A stretch of 64,000 nucleotides of DNA from Flavobacterium sp. 140616W15 (GTDB lineage: Bacteria > Bacteroidota > Bacteroidia > Flavobacteriales > Flavobacteriaceae). This document shows positions 1-8,296 of the stretch, in pieces. The notes beneath the pieces were generated by a model. It ran no database searches. It was not told the DNA's origin and worked only from the letters and a program-made list of their open reading frames with translations. Position 1 is the first letter of the stretch; the number at the start of each line of letters is the position of its first letter. The position numbers and the translations under genes were made by a program. The stretch lies in the NCBI RefSeq assembly GCF_003668995.1, contig NZ_CP033068.1:310001-374000 (forward strand), given 5' to 3'.

Positions 1-225
1 GTACACACAGTTGAAAATAATAAAGACAGTTATTCTCGAGAAGACTGGGATAAGATTAAAATGATGTACGAAGCTCTTGATAGTCGTAAAAACACAGTTG
101 AAAAAGAAGGACTTTCATCTGAAGATAATAGAAAAATTGCTGGGTTGAAATTGAAATTTGCACCAATGTATACATTAAATAGAATGGGAGCAAAATCAGA
201 AGAAACTGCTAAAGCAAAAGAGTAG
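1..225 (+). CDS. C-terminal fragment of a small DUF6565-like protein
   Basis: An open frame runs from the first base to a TAG at 223-225, giving the last 74 residues of a protein whose start lies outside the window. The fragment is hydrophilic and Lys/Glu rich, with a YSREDWDKIKMMYEAL stretch. This resembles small secreted flavobacterial proteins of the DUF6565 type, where a Trp-containing E-W-x-K segment is followed by an amphipathic helix. That match is from memory of the family and is only moderate. No function can be given. It is followed by a strong hairpin terminator shared with the convergent hydrolase gene. Confidence 0.55.
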   Translation, partial: VHTVENNKDSYSREDWDKIKMMYEALDSRKNTVEKEGLSSEDNRKIAGLKLKFAPMYTLNRMGAKSEETAKAKE

Positions 226-273
226 GTTAATTAAGTATTTATATTAGGATTAGGTTAAATTTGAATTTTGAGC

Positions 274-307
274 AAAAATGACAGTCAGGAATGGCTGTCA
301 TTTTTTT
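274..307. terminator. Bidirectional intrinsic terminator
   Basis: The arms ATGACAG and CTGTCAT are flanked by an A-run on the left and a T-run on the right. The hairpin can end transcription from the upstream plus-strand gene and from the minus-strand hydrolase gene that ends at 333. Confidence 0.8.
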
Positions 308-332
308 GTTTATCTAATTTGATTTTCAATTA

Positions 333-1187
333 TCATGAGATTTCAAATTTTTTTAAATCTTGTAAAAAAAGTTGCCAGATGGTCTCTTTAAAATTAGTCT
401 TAAAAACACCAAAATGACCAATGTTTTTGACACTGAATTCTTTTGCTGTTAGATGTATTCTTGTTGTTTTAGCATTTTTAAATTGTGCGATGATCCAATC
501 GATTGCAGCAACTGGAGCATAAAAATCATTTTCAATACTGTATGATACTATATTACAATTTATTCTGTTATAGTTTTCATGAGCATCTTTAATATAGTCA
601 AATTGATAGTTTGGGTTCCTACACCATTTTGCCCATTCTAAAACCATTCCTTTTGGTAAATCTTCCATGCCACTAACTCTTTTGGAAGGAAAATAATTAA
701 ATAAATTAGTTATAATAGGAATTCCTAAGTACCATAAAAGTTGCATTTTAATTCTGTCAAAACCTTTCCAATGTATCCAACTTCCTGATTGTGATGCTAC
801 CATGATAACACCATCAAATAAATTATTAGAAGGGACTAAACCTATAAGTTGACCGCCAATACTATGAGTTATAATAAATAATTTGCTCTTTGGATTTTTG
901 TTTTTAACGTATTGAACTACACTTTCAAAATCGTTTTGTGCCCAATTTGAAGCTGTTGTAGAAAATTTAGAAAGTGGTGTGGGTTTAGATTGGCCAATTC
1001 CACCGTAATCAAATGTGTAGACAGAATAATGATTATTGGAAAGAAACTTGGCAAAATTGGAATAGTAATTTTGCTTAACACCTGTGGCAGAGGCAATAAT
1101 TATGCAATTTGCATTTGGAGTATCTGAAATGAACTCTTTTACGGCTATTGAATAGTGTAATGGTGTATCGATTTTTATTGCTTCCAT
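333..1187 (-). CDS. Alpha/beta hydrolase, serine aminopeptidase/lysophospholipase-like
   Basis: This 284-residue protein has the layout of an alpha/beta hydrolase. An early strand reads FDYGGIGQS, the nucleophile elbow is THSIGGQL (G-x-S-x-G with Thr in place of the first Gly), and a late NIGHFGVF segment can supply the catalytic His. An acidic residue in NDFYAPV fits the usual Asp position. There is no signal peptide, so it should act in the cytoplasm on an ester or a small lipid-like substrate, which cannot be predicted further. The gene is monocistronic, facing the fragment at 1-225 across a shared terminator. Confidence 0.8.
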   Translation of the reverse strand: MEAIKIDTPLHYSIAVKEFISDTPNANCIIIASATGVKQNYYSNFAKFLSNNHYSVYTFDYGGIGQSKPTPLSKFSTTASNWAQNDFESVVQYVKNKNPKSKLFIITHSIGGQLIGLVPSNNLFDGVIMVASQSGSWIHWKGFDRIKMQLLWYLGIPIITNLFNYFPSKRVSGMEDLPKGMVLEWAKWCRNPNYQFDYIKDAHENYNRINCNIVSYSIENDFYAPVAAIDWIIAQFKNAKTTRIHLTAKEFSVKNIGHFGVFKTNFKETIWQLFLQDLKKFEIS

Positions 1188-1236
1188 AATTATAAAATTA
1201 ATTATAAATGTAGAAAAAATAGTATTTCTTGTGTAA

Positions 1237-2031
1237 TTAAGAAGCTCTAATTATAAAATGTTCTTTTTCTTGTTCGTATCTAAAAAAGACTAATCCCCAT
1301 TGGTATGTATCGATGGTAACTTTTACTTTGGGATGGTTTTTTATTATTTCCCAGGCTTCTTCCATTTCTGGAGACCAATGGATGTCATCGAAAATCCAAA
1401 CGGTATCATTAGAAACTGTGGGAAGTAATAGCTCAAAATAATCTAAAGTTGCTTTTTTAGAATGATTTCCATCAAAATAAATGAGGTCATAGTTTTTAGT
1501 TTCAGTTTTCAATTTCAATTGAAGACTTCTAAAGTAACTTTCAAATTCTGTAACAACCGATTCTACATTAGTACAATTAAATTTTTGTAATTGTAATTGA
1601 GCTAGTCTTGCCGTTTCAGGGCAACCTTCGAGTGTTGTAACTGTAGCTTTTGGGTTTCCTAAGGCTAGGGCAGAAGTGGCTAATCCTAATGATGTTCCGA
1701 TTTCGAGAATAGAATTAGGTTTAAAGTAAGCTGTAATTCGAAATAGTAATTTAGTCCTTTTAGGTGAAATTCCAGCTGTTTTTGCAATTTTAGAGATCTG
1801 TCTCGTATTATTTTCAAAGATTTTTGATCCTGCACCAAAATCAGTTACTTCGATTGTGTTTTTATTTTGTAAAAATGATTTTCGATAAGTATTTAAAATG
1901 GCATATTCTGGTTTTGCTTTCTTATCATAAAAACATTTCGTTAGTAAGTTAAACACAAAAGGCGAATGCACTGCGTGTTCGTTTTTAGAGTTCCAAAGGA
2001 ATTTAAAGTATGATTTTATTTGAAATAACAT
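1237..2031 (-). CDS. Class I SAM-dependent methyltransferase (O-methyltransferase-like)
   Basis: The protein has 264 residues from the preferred start at 2031. The ILEIGTSLGLATSAL segment is motif I of Rossmann-fold methyltransferases, TTLEG is the acidic loop for the ribose of SAM, and YDLIYFDGNHSKKATLDYFELL matches the post-I region of the caffeoyl-CoA O-methyltransferase-like group. A longer ORF begins at 2094, but its first 21 codons overlap a -7 promoter box at 2054-2061, so the internal ATG (MLFQIKSYFKFLW) is the better start. The substrate is unknown. The N-terminal NEHAVHSPFVFNLL stretch is typical of a conserved Bacteroidota family. Confidence 0.8.
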   Translation of the reverse strand: MLFQIKSYFKFLWNSKNEHAVHSPFVFNLLTKCFYDKKAKPEYAILNTYRKSFLQNKNTIEVTDFGAGSKIFENNTRQISKIAKTAGISPKRTKLLFRITAYFKPNSILEIGTSLGLATSALALGNPKATVTTLEGCPETARLAQLQLQKFNCTNVESVVTEFESYFRSLQLKLKTETKNYDLIYFDGNHSKKATLDYFELLLPTVSNDTVWIFDDIHWSPEMEEAWEIIKNHPKVKVTIDTYQWGLVFFRYEQEKEHFIIRAS

Positions 2032-2053
2032 AATGACTTTTACAAAGTAGGCG

Positions 2054-2061
2054 CGAAGATA
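2054..2061 (-). promoter_or_regulatory. Bacteroidota -7 promoter box for the methyltransferase gene
   Basis: Read on the minus strand the sequence is TATCTTCG, one mismatch from TAnnTTTG, about 23 bases upstream of the ATG at 2031. A TTTTTG stretch precedes it directly. Its position inside the longest ORF decides the start codon. Confidence 0.45.
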
Positions 2062-2174
2062 CAAAAAGGCGAGAGGTGTAAAGTCTAAAGACATAAAGTA
2101 AAATGTGAAAAGTAAAATGTGAAAAAGGAGCCTTTATGATTTCGGACTATGAATTTTTAAGACTCTAAAAAGAC

Positions 2175-2182
2175 TATATTTG
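2175..2182 (+). promoter_or_regulatory. -7 promoter box TATATTTG for the SDR gene
   Basis: This is a perfect TAnnTTTG match followed by C, about 26 bases before the ATG at 2208. No clear TTG -33 element stands at the usual distance upstream. Confidence 0.5.
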
Positions 2183-2207
2183 CGGGCTTTAAACAATAGG
2201 TTTTTTT

Positions 2208-3761
2208 ATGATGACGAAGGAAGAAATGGAAATCAAGAATACAATAACTTCGGAAGAAATAGACCGATGTATTGCTGTTTTAGCTCAATTAAACACCGAT
2301 ACCGATCAAATATTTGATATTCCCAAAGAGAAAAGAATTGCTTTGCTTAAAGAAGCAGGAATGTTTTCTAGACCAGACAGAGGTGAGTTTTCTAGAAGAA
2401 TTAAAGACGGAAAAGAAGCTACCAAGCGTAAAAAAGAAAAAAAGGATAAAACGGCTCGTAAAGAAACCGGAATTCGATATGCTCGTGAAGCTAGTATATT
2501 TGTCGCACCAAAGTTATTGGCTTATACTGATCTTGCAAATAAAGAGCAATTAGAATTAGAAACGCCTAGAAATTGCTATGTATGTAAAACGGGATTTACT
2601 AAAATGCATCATTTTTATGATACAATGTGTACTGACTGTGGTGATTTTAATTATGCCAAACGTTTTCAAACTGCAGATGTAAAAGGACAAGTGGCCGTGA
2701 TAACAGGTTCTCGTTTAAAGATTGGGTATCATATTACATTAATGCTTTTGCGTGGTGGAGCAACTGTTATTGCAACAACTCGTTTCCCTGTTGATTCTGC
2801 ATTGCGATTTTCTAAAGAAGAAGATTTTATGGAATGGGGGCATCGCTTAAAAATTCACGGATTAGATTTACGACATATTCCTAGTGTGGAGATTTTTTGC
2901 AATTTTATAGAGCAAAAGTATGAGCGATTGGATATTTTAATTAATAATGCTGCGCAAACGGTGAGACGTCCAGCAGGATTTTATACCCATTTGATGGAAA
3001 ATGAAGAGCTTGCAATATCTTCTTTACCTAAACAAGCACAAGAATTATTACTAGATCATACTAATTGTTTGGATGAGCTAAAAGTATTGACTTCGGGAGC
3101 TTCTTCTAATCAAAATATGCCAGTAACATGGCACGGTCCTGAGCCTGGAATTGGATTACGTGCTTCGGCTAAATTATCTCAAATTCCGTATTCTTTTGAT
3201 AATGCGCTTGTTGCAAATGAGGTTTTTCCAGAAGGAGAGCTTGATGCTGATTTACAACAGGTTGATTTACGTAAAACCAATAGCTGGCGCCTAAGATTGG
3301 GACAAATAGAAACGACTGAGATGATTGAAGTTCAATTAGTAAATTCGGTTGCGCCTTTTGTTTTATGTAATCGTCTTTCGGAAGTAATGAAGAAAGATAA
3401 TACAGGGAAAAAACATATTATAAATGTTTCGGCTATGGAGGGTAAGTTTCATCGCTTTTTTAAAGAAGATCGTCACCCACATACCAATATGGCAAAAGCT
3501 GCCTTGAATATGTTAACGCATACTTCATCGGGAACGTTAGCAAAACATGGAATCTTCATGAATGCTGTTGATACAGGTTGGGTGACCGATGAAGATCCTG
3601 CTGAATTAGCCAAAAAGAAGCAAGAGCTTGAAGATTTTCAGCCGCCATTAGATATTGTAGACGGTGCTGCGCGTGTAATGGATCCTCTATTCGACGGAAT
3701 TAATACAGGAAAGCATTGGTGTGGTAAATTCTTAAAAGATTATAACCCGATTCCTTGGTAG
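2208..3761 (+). CDS. Long SDR-fold oxidoreductase with an N-terminal zinc ribbon
   Basis: At 517 residues it is about twice the length of a classical short-chain dehydrogenase. Residues 1-100 are charged and contain a very basic stretch ([17 protein letters not shown]). Cys123, Cys126, Cys141 and Cys144 form a CX2C-X14-CX2C zinc-ribbon pattern. The Rossmann fold begins at [14 protein letters not shown] (about residue 166), and INNAAQT is the NNAG-like motif. Ser408 sits in NVSAMEG. At the YxxxK site the sequence is TNMAK (Thr426, Lys430), so the catalytic Tyr is replaced. It could be an SDR with altered chemistry or a binding protein. The function is not known. The gene is monocistronic with a strong terminator. 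Confidence 0.75.
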   Translation: MMTKEEMEIKNTITSEEIDRCIAVLAQLNTDTDQIFDIPKEKRIALLKEAGMFSRPDRGEFSRRIKDGKEATKRKKEKKDKTARKETGIRYAREASIFVAPKLLAYTDLANKEQLELETPRNCYVCKTGFTKMHHFYDTMCTDCGDFNYAKRFQTADVKGQVAVITGSRLKIGYHITLMLLRGGATVIATTRFPVDSALRFSKEEDFMEWGHRLKIHGLDLRHIPSVEIFCNFIEQKYERLDILINNAAQTVRRPAGFYTHLMENEELAISSLPKQAQELLLDHTNCLDELKVLTSGASSNQNMPVTWHGPEPGIGLRASAKLSQIPYSFDNALVANEVFPEGELDADLQQVDLRKTNSWRLRLGQIETTEMIEVQLVNSVAPFVLCNRLSEVMKKDNTGKKHIINVSAMEGKFHRFFKEDRHPHTNMAKAALNMLTHTSSGTLAKHGIFMNAVDTGWVTDEDPAELAKKKQELEDFQPPLDIVDGAARVMDPLFDGINTGKHWCGKFLKDYNPIPW

Positions 3762-3805
3762 AATTAGTTTTGAATCTCTGACACAGTCTCAGTTTTTTAT
3801 CTCAT

Positions 3806-3848
3806 AAAAAAAGCCACAACAGAATTAAATTTTGTTGTGGCTTTTTTT
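3806..3848. terminator. Bidirectional terminator, GCCACAACA type, copy 1
   Basis: The arms GCCACAACA (3813-3821) and TGTTGTGGC (3833-3841) lie between A- and T-runs. It serves the SDR gene and the minus-strand GNAT gene. The arm and loop are almost the same as the copy at 4361-4400. Confidence 0.85.
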
Positions 3849-3883
3849 GCTTGAGTAAATGATGCTGTCTAAATTACAATTAG

Positions 3884-4330
3884 TTATTTCTTGATATCCA
3901 GTTTCATTTTTAAAATAGGATACTCTTTTCCTTCATCATCTTTATCGGTTCTGTCGTATGGTAGAAAACCAAATTTGGAGTAAAAATTAACTGCATTATG
4001 ATTTTGTTCGTTTACATCAACTTTGTTAACGCCAAGTTCATTGATGGCAAAATTCATCAATGTTTTGCCAAGTCCTTTTCCTATATACTCTGGAGCTAAG
4101 AATAACATTTCTATTTTATTCTCTGCAATACCAATAAAACCAAGAACCGTATCAGCTTCTGTCAGGCAAAAAACGGGAAAAGAATTGAAATCGATAGACG
4201 ATACGATTTTTTTATAATAATCAATGTCAGATGGAACAAGAAAATCATGTGTGGCACGAACAGAATTTTCCCAAACAAGAATCAACTGTTCTTTAAAATT
4301 ATCATTGTAAGGTTGTATTTCAAAGCTCAT
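3884..4330 (-). CDS. GNAT family N-acetyltransferase
   Basis: This 148-residue protein has the usual length and motifs of a GCN5-related acetyltransferase. The EMLFLAPEYIGKGLGKTLMNFAI segment is motif A with the Q/R-x-x-G-x-G/A acetyl-CoA pyrophosphate loop (here YIGKGLG). A later HNAVNFYSKFGFLPY segment is the conserved C-terminal Asn...Tyr...GF signature. A domain of this kind transfers acetyl from acetyl-CoA to an amine. The substrate is not predictable. The gene stands alone between two related terminators. Confidence 0.85.
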   Translation of the reverse strand: MSFEIQPYNDNFKEQLILVWENSVRATHDFLVPSDIDYYKKIVSSIDFNSFPVFCLTEADTVLGFIGIAENKIEMLFLAPEYIGKGLGKTLMNFAINELGVNKVDVNEQNHNAVNFYSKFGFLPYDRTDKDDEGKEYPILKMKLDIKK

Positions 4331-4360
4331 TTTGTGTTTTTTACAATAGTTATTTTATAA

Positions 4361-4400
4361 AATAAAACCACAACAGAATTAGATTTTTGTTGTGGCTTTG
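4361..4400 (-). terminator. Terminator, GCCACAACA type, copy 2
   Basis: The arms CCACAACA (4368-4375) and TGTTGTGG (4388-4395) close the FKBP transcript before the GNAT gene. The AGAATTA sequence after the left arm also occurs in copy 1. Confidence 0.75.
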
Positions 4401-4468
4401 TTATTTAATTAAAGCTAGGCTTTTAGTATTCTTTTCAAGGTTTAATAAATAAACAGTGAGGTAGTAGT

Positions 4469-4939
4469 TTAGTTTATAGAAATTAATTTAATGTCAAAAA
4501 TAAGCACTGATCCTCCGGGAATAGAGCTATAATCATTGTCTCCATATCCTAAATGAGCAGGAACGATAAGTGTACCGCTACCTCCAGTTTTAAAATAAGG
4601 AATACCTTCTGTCCATCCTTTTATAACTTGGTTTAAACCAAAAGAAATTCCAGCACTACTTTCGTCAAATACTTTTCCATCGATAAATGAGCCTTTGTAA
4701 GCTACTGTAACATTAGATGTTGGTGTTGGTTGCGCTCCAGTTCCAGGTTCGTTAATTACATAATATAAACCAGATTCAGTTCTATGAGCATCCAATTTAT
4801 TTTTGGCTACATAATCTTTGATTTGCTGTTCGTTTTTAGCAACATTGTCAACAGGAGCGTCAGTGCTTTCGGCTTTTTTGTTTTTAGCACAAGAAATAAA
4901 AAGTGTTAAGGCTAATAGTGCAGGTATAAAGTGTTTCAT
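4469..4939 (-). CDS. FKBP-type peptidyl-prolyl cis-trans isomerase lipoprotein
   Basis: The protein has 156 residues. The N-terminus MKHFIPALLALTLFISCAKN is a lipoprotein signal with the lipobox Cys at residue 17. A short charged linker leads to an FKBP domain covering about residues 55-156, with YKGSFIDGKVFDES, a VIKGWTEGI segment (the conserved V-I-x-G-W core), LIVPAHLGYG and a final LIFDIKLISI strand. Family members isomerise X-Pro bonds and help protein folding; here the lipid anchor places it in the periplasm or outer membrane. It is monocistronic with its own terminator. Confidence 0.9.
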   Translation of the reverse strand: MKHFIPALLALTLFISCAKNKKAESTDAPVDNVAKNEQQIKDYVAKNKLDAHRTESGLYYVINEPGTGAQPTPTSNVTVAYKGSFIDGKVFDESSAGISFGLNQVIKGWTEGIPYFKTGGSGTLIVPAHLGYGDNDYSSIPGGSVLIFDIKLISIN

Positions 4940-5086
4940 GTAAAGGGATTTTTTAAAGGCGTAAATATAGTATAATTTTAGTCTCGATTTTTAGTCTCAG
5001 TTTACGGTCTCGGTACTCATTGCTATTATTTATGTAGCAACTTGATATTTGGCTATCTTGTGTAAGCTGAAAATTGTAAATGATTA

Positions 5087-5455
5087 CTAAATCACGTAAC
5101 TAAATTTATTAGGATTGTTTATCATGTAATTGATTAGTTTTCCAATTTCAATGCTTCTGTCATTTAAATTATCAAAAGTTTCTTTGGTTATGTAGTTGCA
5201 TTGTAAACAAAATTGTAACCAAACATTTGTTTCAGAGTTTTCAGCATCGCTATCAGTAAGTTTGCTTATAAAATGATTCACCTATCTTCTTTTCTGATAT
5301 GATTCAGAAATATTAGCAGATACGCTTCTGGATGAACGATGTATTTGGTCGCTAAGAGAGTATTTTTCTTCAGAAGGAAATGATTTTGATAGTTCAAATA
5401 TTTCCATTGCAAGTTGAAATGATTTTTGATACGCTAATAATTCTTTAAATCCCAT
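5087..5455 (-). pseudogene. Four-helix-bundle (23S rRNA-IVP-like) protein gene with an in-frame amber codon
   Basis: From the ATG at 5455 the frame reads MGFKELLAYQKSFQLAMEIFEL and then DQIHRSSRSVSANISESYQKRR, stops at TAG (5282-5284), and continues in the same frame as VNHFISKLTDSDAENSETNVWLQF to 5087. Together this is a full-length S23/four-helix-bundle protein of about 120 residues. In the intact family the residue after the K/R-R-R run is usually Tyr, so TAT or TAC to TAG is the simplest history. The second half alone has only a GTG start. The family was first found in intervening sequences of 23S rRNA genes, and chromosomal copies have unknown roles. Readthrough or sequencing error cannot be excluded. 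Confidence 0.75.
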
Positions 5456-5570
5456 TAATTTAATTTTTACGAGTAAAGTAAAATAAGACAAAACCTGCTA
5501 TTTTGATTTAAATAAGTTTTGGTTAAAAATTAAATATAAAAGGAAAATCATAATTACTGGGGAAAATTAA

Positions 5571-5612
5571 AAAAGCCACAACAAGATTTTACTTTATTGT
5601 GGCTTTTATTTT
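5571..5612 (-). terminator. Terminator, GCCACAACA type, copy 3
   Basis: The arms AAAAGCCACAA (5571-5581) and TTGTGGCTTTT (5597-5607) lie downstream of the ABC-F gene on the minus strand. The stem is shared with copies 1 and 2, but the loop differs. Confidence 0.8.
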
Positions 5613-5685
5613 TATATAAAATAAGAGGTTTTACTGTTCAACTGTAACTAAAAGCTACTCATGAAACTGAAAACTGAGACTGAAT

Positions 5686-7548
5686 TTACCCTTCAATCTT
5701 AGCAGAAAGCTCAAACCAGCGTTCTTCTTTTTGATCTATTTTATTAATGATATTTTGCAACTCATTGGCTTTTTTCTCAATGTCGGCATCGGCTACTTTT
5801 CCGTCAGAGAATAATTGCTCAATTTTAGTTTTATCTATCTCTAAATCTTTGATCTCTCTTTCTAGTTTTTGATATTCTTTTTGCTCATTAAAAGTTAGGT
5901 TTCCAGTTGGATTGTTTTGTTTCCAATCTTTCTTTTCGGCTTTGTTTTCTTCTTTTTGAGCTACATCAGCACTATCTTCATACGCTCTAAAATCGGAGTA
6001 GTTTCCAGGAAAATCCTCAACAACACCTTGTCCTCTAAAAATGAATAAGTGATCCACAATTTTATCCATAAAATATCTATCGTGAGAAACTACTAATAAA
6101 CATCCTGGATAATCTAAAAGAAAACTCTCCAAAACGTTTAATGTTACGATATCTAAATCGTTTGTAGGCTCATCTAGAATAAGGAAGTTAGGATTCTGAA
6201 TTAGGACAGTACATAAATACAAACGTTTTAATTCTCCACCACTTAATCTATCTACAAAATCGTATTGTTTTTTAGCATCAAAAAGGAAACGTTCTAATAA
6301 TTGTGAAGCCGATATAATCTTTCCTTTCATCAACGGAATATATTCTCCGTATTCTTTGATAACATCGATAACACGTTGTCCTGGTTTTGGGTTGATTCCG
6401 CTTTGAGTATAATATCCTATTTTTATTGTTTCTCCAACAACAACTTTTCCTGAATCTAGCGGAAGTGTCCCTGTTAATAAATTAAGGAAAGTCGATTTTC
6501 CAGTTCCGTTTTTACCAATAATTCCGATACGTTCTCCACGTTGAAAATCAAAACTGAAATTATCTAAAATAACGTGATCTTTGAATTTTTTAGAAATTTT
6601 GTGAAGCTCAATAATTTTGCTTCCCATACGTTCCATATTAATTTCAAGCTCGACTTTATTTTCGCGACGACGACTTTGTGCTTTTTCTTTAATTACATAA
6701 AAGTCATCCTGACGCGATTTAGATTTTGTTGTTCTCGCTTTTGGCTGGCGACGCATCCATTCTAATTCTTTTACGAATAGGTTTTGTGCTTTATCTACAC
6801 TTGAGTTTTCAGAAGCAATTCGCTCTTCTTTTTTCTCTAAGTAATAAGAGTAATTCCCTTTGTATTGGTATAATTTTCCGTTGTCTAATTCTATGATTTC
6901 ATTACAAACACGCTCCAAGAAGAAACGGTCGTGTGTTACCATAAACAACGTGATGTTTTCTTTTGCAAAATAACTCTCTAACCATTCAATCATTTCAAGA
7001 TCCAAGTGGTTGGTAGGCTCATCCAGAATTAATAAATCAGGACGATTGATAAGAATAATAGCTAATGATAAACGTTTTTTCTGACCACCAGAAAGACTTT
7101 TTACTTTTAGTTTAAAGTTCTCTAGCTTTAGTTTAAATAGAATTTGCTTGTATTGTGTTTCGAAATCCCAAGCATTGTGTTGATCCATTCCGTCAAAAGC
7201 TTTTTGATATGCTTCTTCATCTTCAGGATTTTCTAATGCTTTTTCGTAAGCTTCAATAACTTTTAGAGTTTCATTATCAGAAGCAAATATGCTTTCTTCG
7301 ATAGTAAGTTCCTCTTGTAAGTTATTGTTTTGCGAAAGAAAAGCCATTCTGATTCCTTTTCTTAAAACTACCTGACCTGTATCTGGTTCTTCTAAACCAT
7401 TGATAATACTCATAATAGTTGTTTTTCCAGAGCCGTTTTTGGCAATGAAAGCAATTTTTTGGTCCTTATTGATTCCAAAAGAGATGTTGTCAAATAAGGT
7501 TCTTTCACCAAATGACTTGGATATATTTTCTACAGATAAGTAATTCAT
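5686..7548 (-). CDS. ABC-F family ATPase (YdiF/Uup-like), translation-associated
   Basis: This 620-residue protein carries two ATP-binding cassettes and no membrane segments. The first has Walker A AKNGSGKTT, signature LSGGQKKRLSLA and Walker B LLILDEPTNHLD. The second has GKNGTGKST, LSGGELKRLYLC and FLILDEPTNDLD. The linker (KELEWMRRQPKARTTKSKSR) is basic, as in ABC-F proteins that insert it near the ribosomal P site. The C-terminal 80 residues (NLTFNEQKEYQKLEREIKDL) form a coiled coil as in Uup. Members act on ribosomes rather than in transport. Which subtype this is, and whether it gives antibiotic resistance, cannot be told from the sequence. Confidence 0.9.
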   Translation of the reverse strand: MNYLSVENISKSFGERTLFDNISFGINKDQKIAFIAKNGSGKTTIMSIINGLEEPDTGQVVLRKGIRMAFLSQNNNLQEELTIEESIFASDNETLKVIEAYEKALENPEDEEAYQKAFDGMDQHNAWDFETQYKQILFKLKLENFKLKVKSLSGGQKKRLSLAIILINRPDLLILDEPTNHLDLEMIEWLESYFAKENITLFMVTHDRFFLERVCNEIIELDNGKLYQYKGNYSYYLEKKEERIASENSSVDKAQNLFVKELEWMRRQPKARTTKSKSRQDDFYVIKEKAQSRRRENKVELEINMERMGSKIIELHKISKKFKDHVILDNFSFDFQRGERIGIIGKNGTGKSTFLNLLTGTLPLDSGKVVVGETIKIGYYTQSGINPKPGQRVIDVIKEYGEYIPLMKGKIISASQLLERFLFDAKKQYDFVDRLSGGELKRLYLCTVLIQNPNFLILDEPTNDLDIVTLNVLESFLLDYPGCLLVVSHDRYFMDKIVDHLFIFRGQGVVEDFPGNYSDFRAYEDSADVAQKEENKAEKKDWKQNNPTGNLTFNEQKEYQKLEREIKDLEIDKTKIEQLFSDGKVADADIEKKANELQNIINKIDQKEERWFELSAKIEG

Positions 7549-7644
7549 GGAAATTTGTAACTGAAAATCAGTTTTTTATTGTTTAAAAATAAGTAACTCA
7601 ATTAGTCTCTACATTTTTAATAGCAGTTCCTAAAAAAGTTCGCG

Positions 7645-7652
7645 CAAAGATA
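7645..7652 (-). promoter_or_regulatory. -7 promoter box TATCTTTG for the ABC-F gene
   Basis: Read on the minus strand the box is TATCTTTGCGC, a perfect TAnnTTTG match about 97 bases upstream of the ATG. TTTGTTTGC lies about 15 bases further upstream and could give the -33 TTG. Confidence 0.5.
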
Positions 7653-8296
7653 GCCTTTTGGAGCAAACAAAAAAAGGGACTTTTTAGCTATCTTTTTCAT
7701 TGTATTTTACATAGTTAATTTAAAATAACATCCCTTTTTATGAGAGTTGGTAAGTCAGTTTGTTTTGATTGAATAGGTATAGTAAGGGTATCACAAGAAA
7801 AAGGACTGAGATTGTAAGAGTCATAAAATAGGTTTGCTTCTGTTTGTTTAAGAAAATAACTACAATTTTAAATTTTGTATTCTTACAAAAAACAAATGGA
7901 TTAATTGTCATAAGTCCAAAAATGACATACTCAATCAGTATGTTTTTTTCTTAAAATATTTGAGTCTCCAATTTTTCTTAAAATTCAAATATTACAGGGA
8001 AATTGTAGCATATGCCAATATTTTTTGGATGTATAAATTGCAATAAAATCATTTTGAGATAGTCTCATCTTATTGCTAAAATTATTTCGCTATACTTTTT
8101 TTTAAACTTCTTTTCTTGCTAATTATTTAATTTTAACAGTATTTATTTTCAATATTGAAATATTAATTTATTATTGCTTCATAAAGAAGCGATAGAAAGA
8201 TTGAATTAATTTACTTCTATTAGATATCGTTATGAGGTTAAAATGGAATTTTATAAAAAGAAGATTAGAAGTAATATTAACTAAAACCAAGCAAAT
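7653..8296. other. Gene-poor intergenic region
   Basis: This AT-rich stretch holds no credible ORF on either strand. It contains an orphan plus-strand hairpin terminator (7925-7950) and, nearer to the receptor gene, a possible weak promoter (TATACTTT at 8094-8101). The leader of the receptor transcript would then be about 190 bases. Nothing else is recognised. Confidence 0.5.
7925..7950 (+). terminator. Orphan intrinsic terminator without an upstream gene
   Basis: ACATACT (7925-7931) pairs with AGTATGT (7937-7943) and is followed by seven Ts. No ORF precedes it on the plus strand. It may end a small RNA or stop readthrough. Confidence 0.55.
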
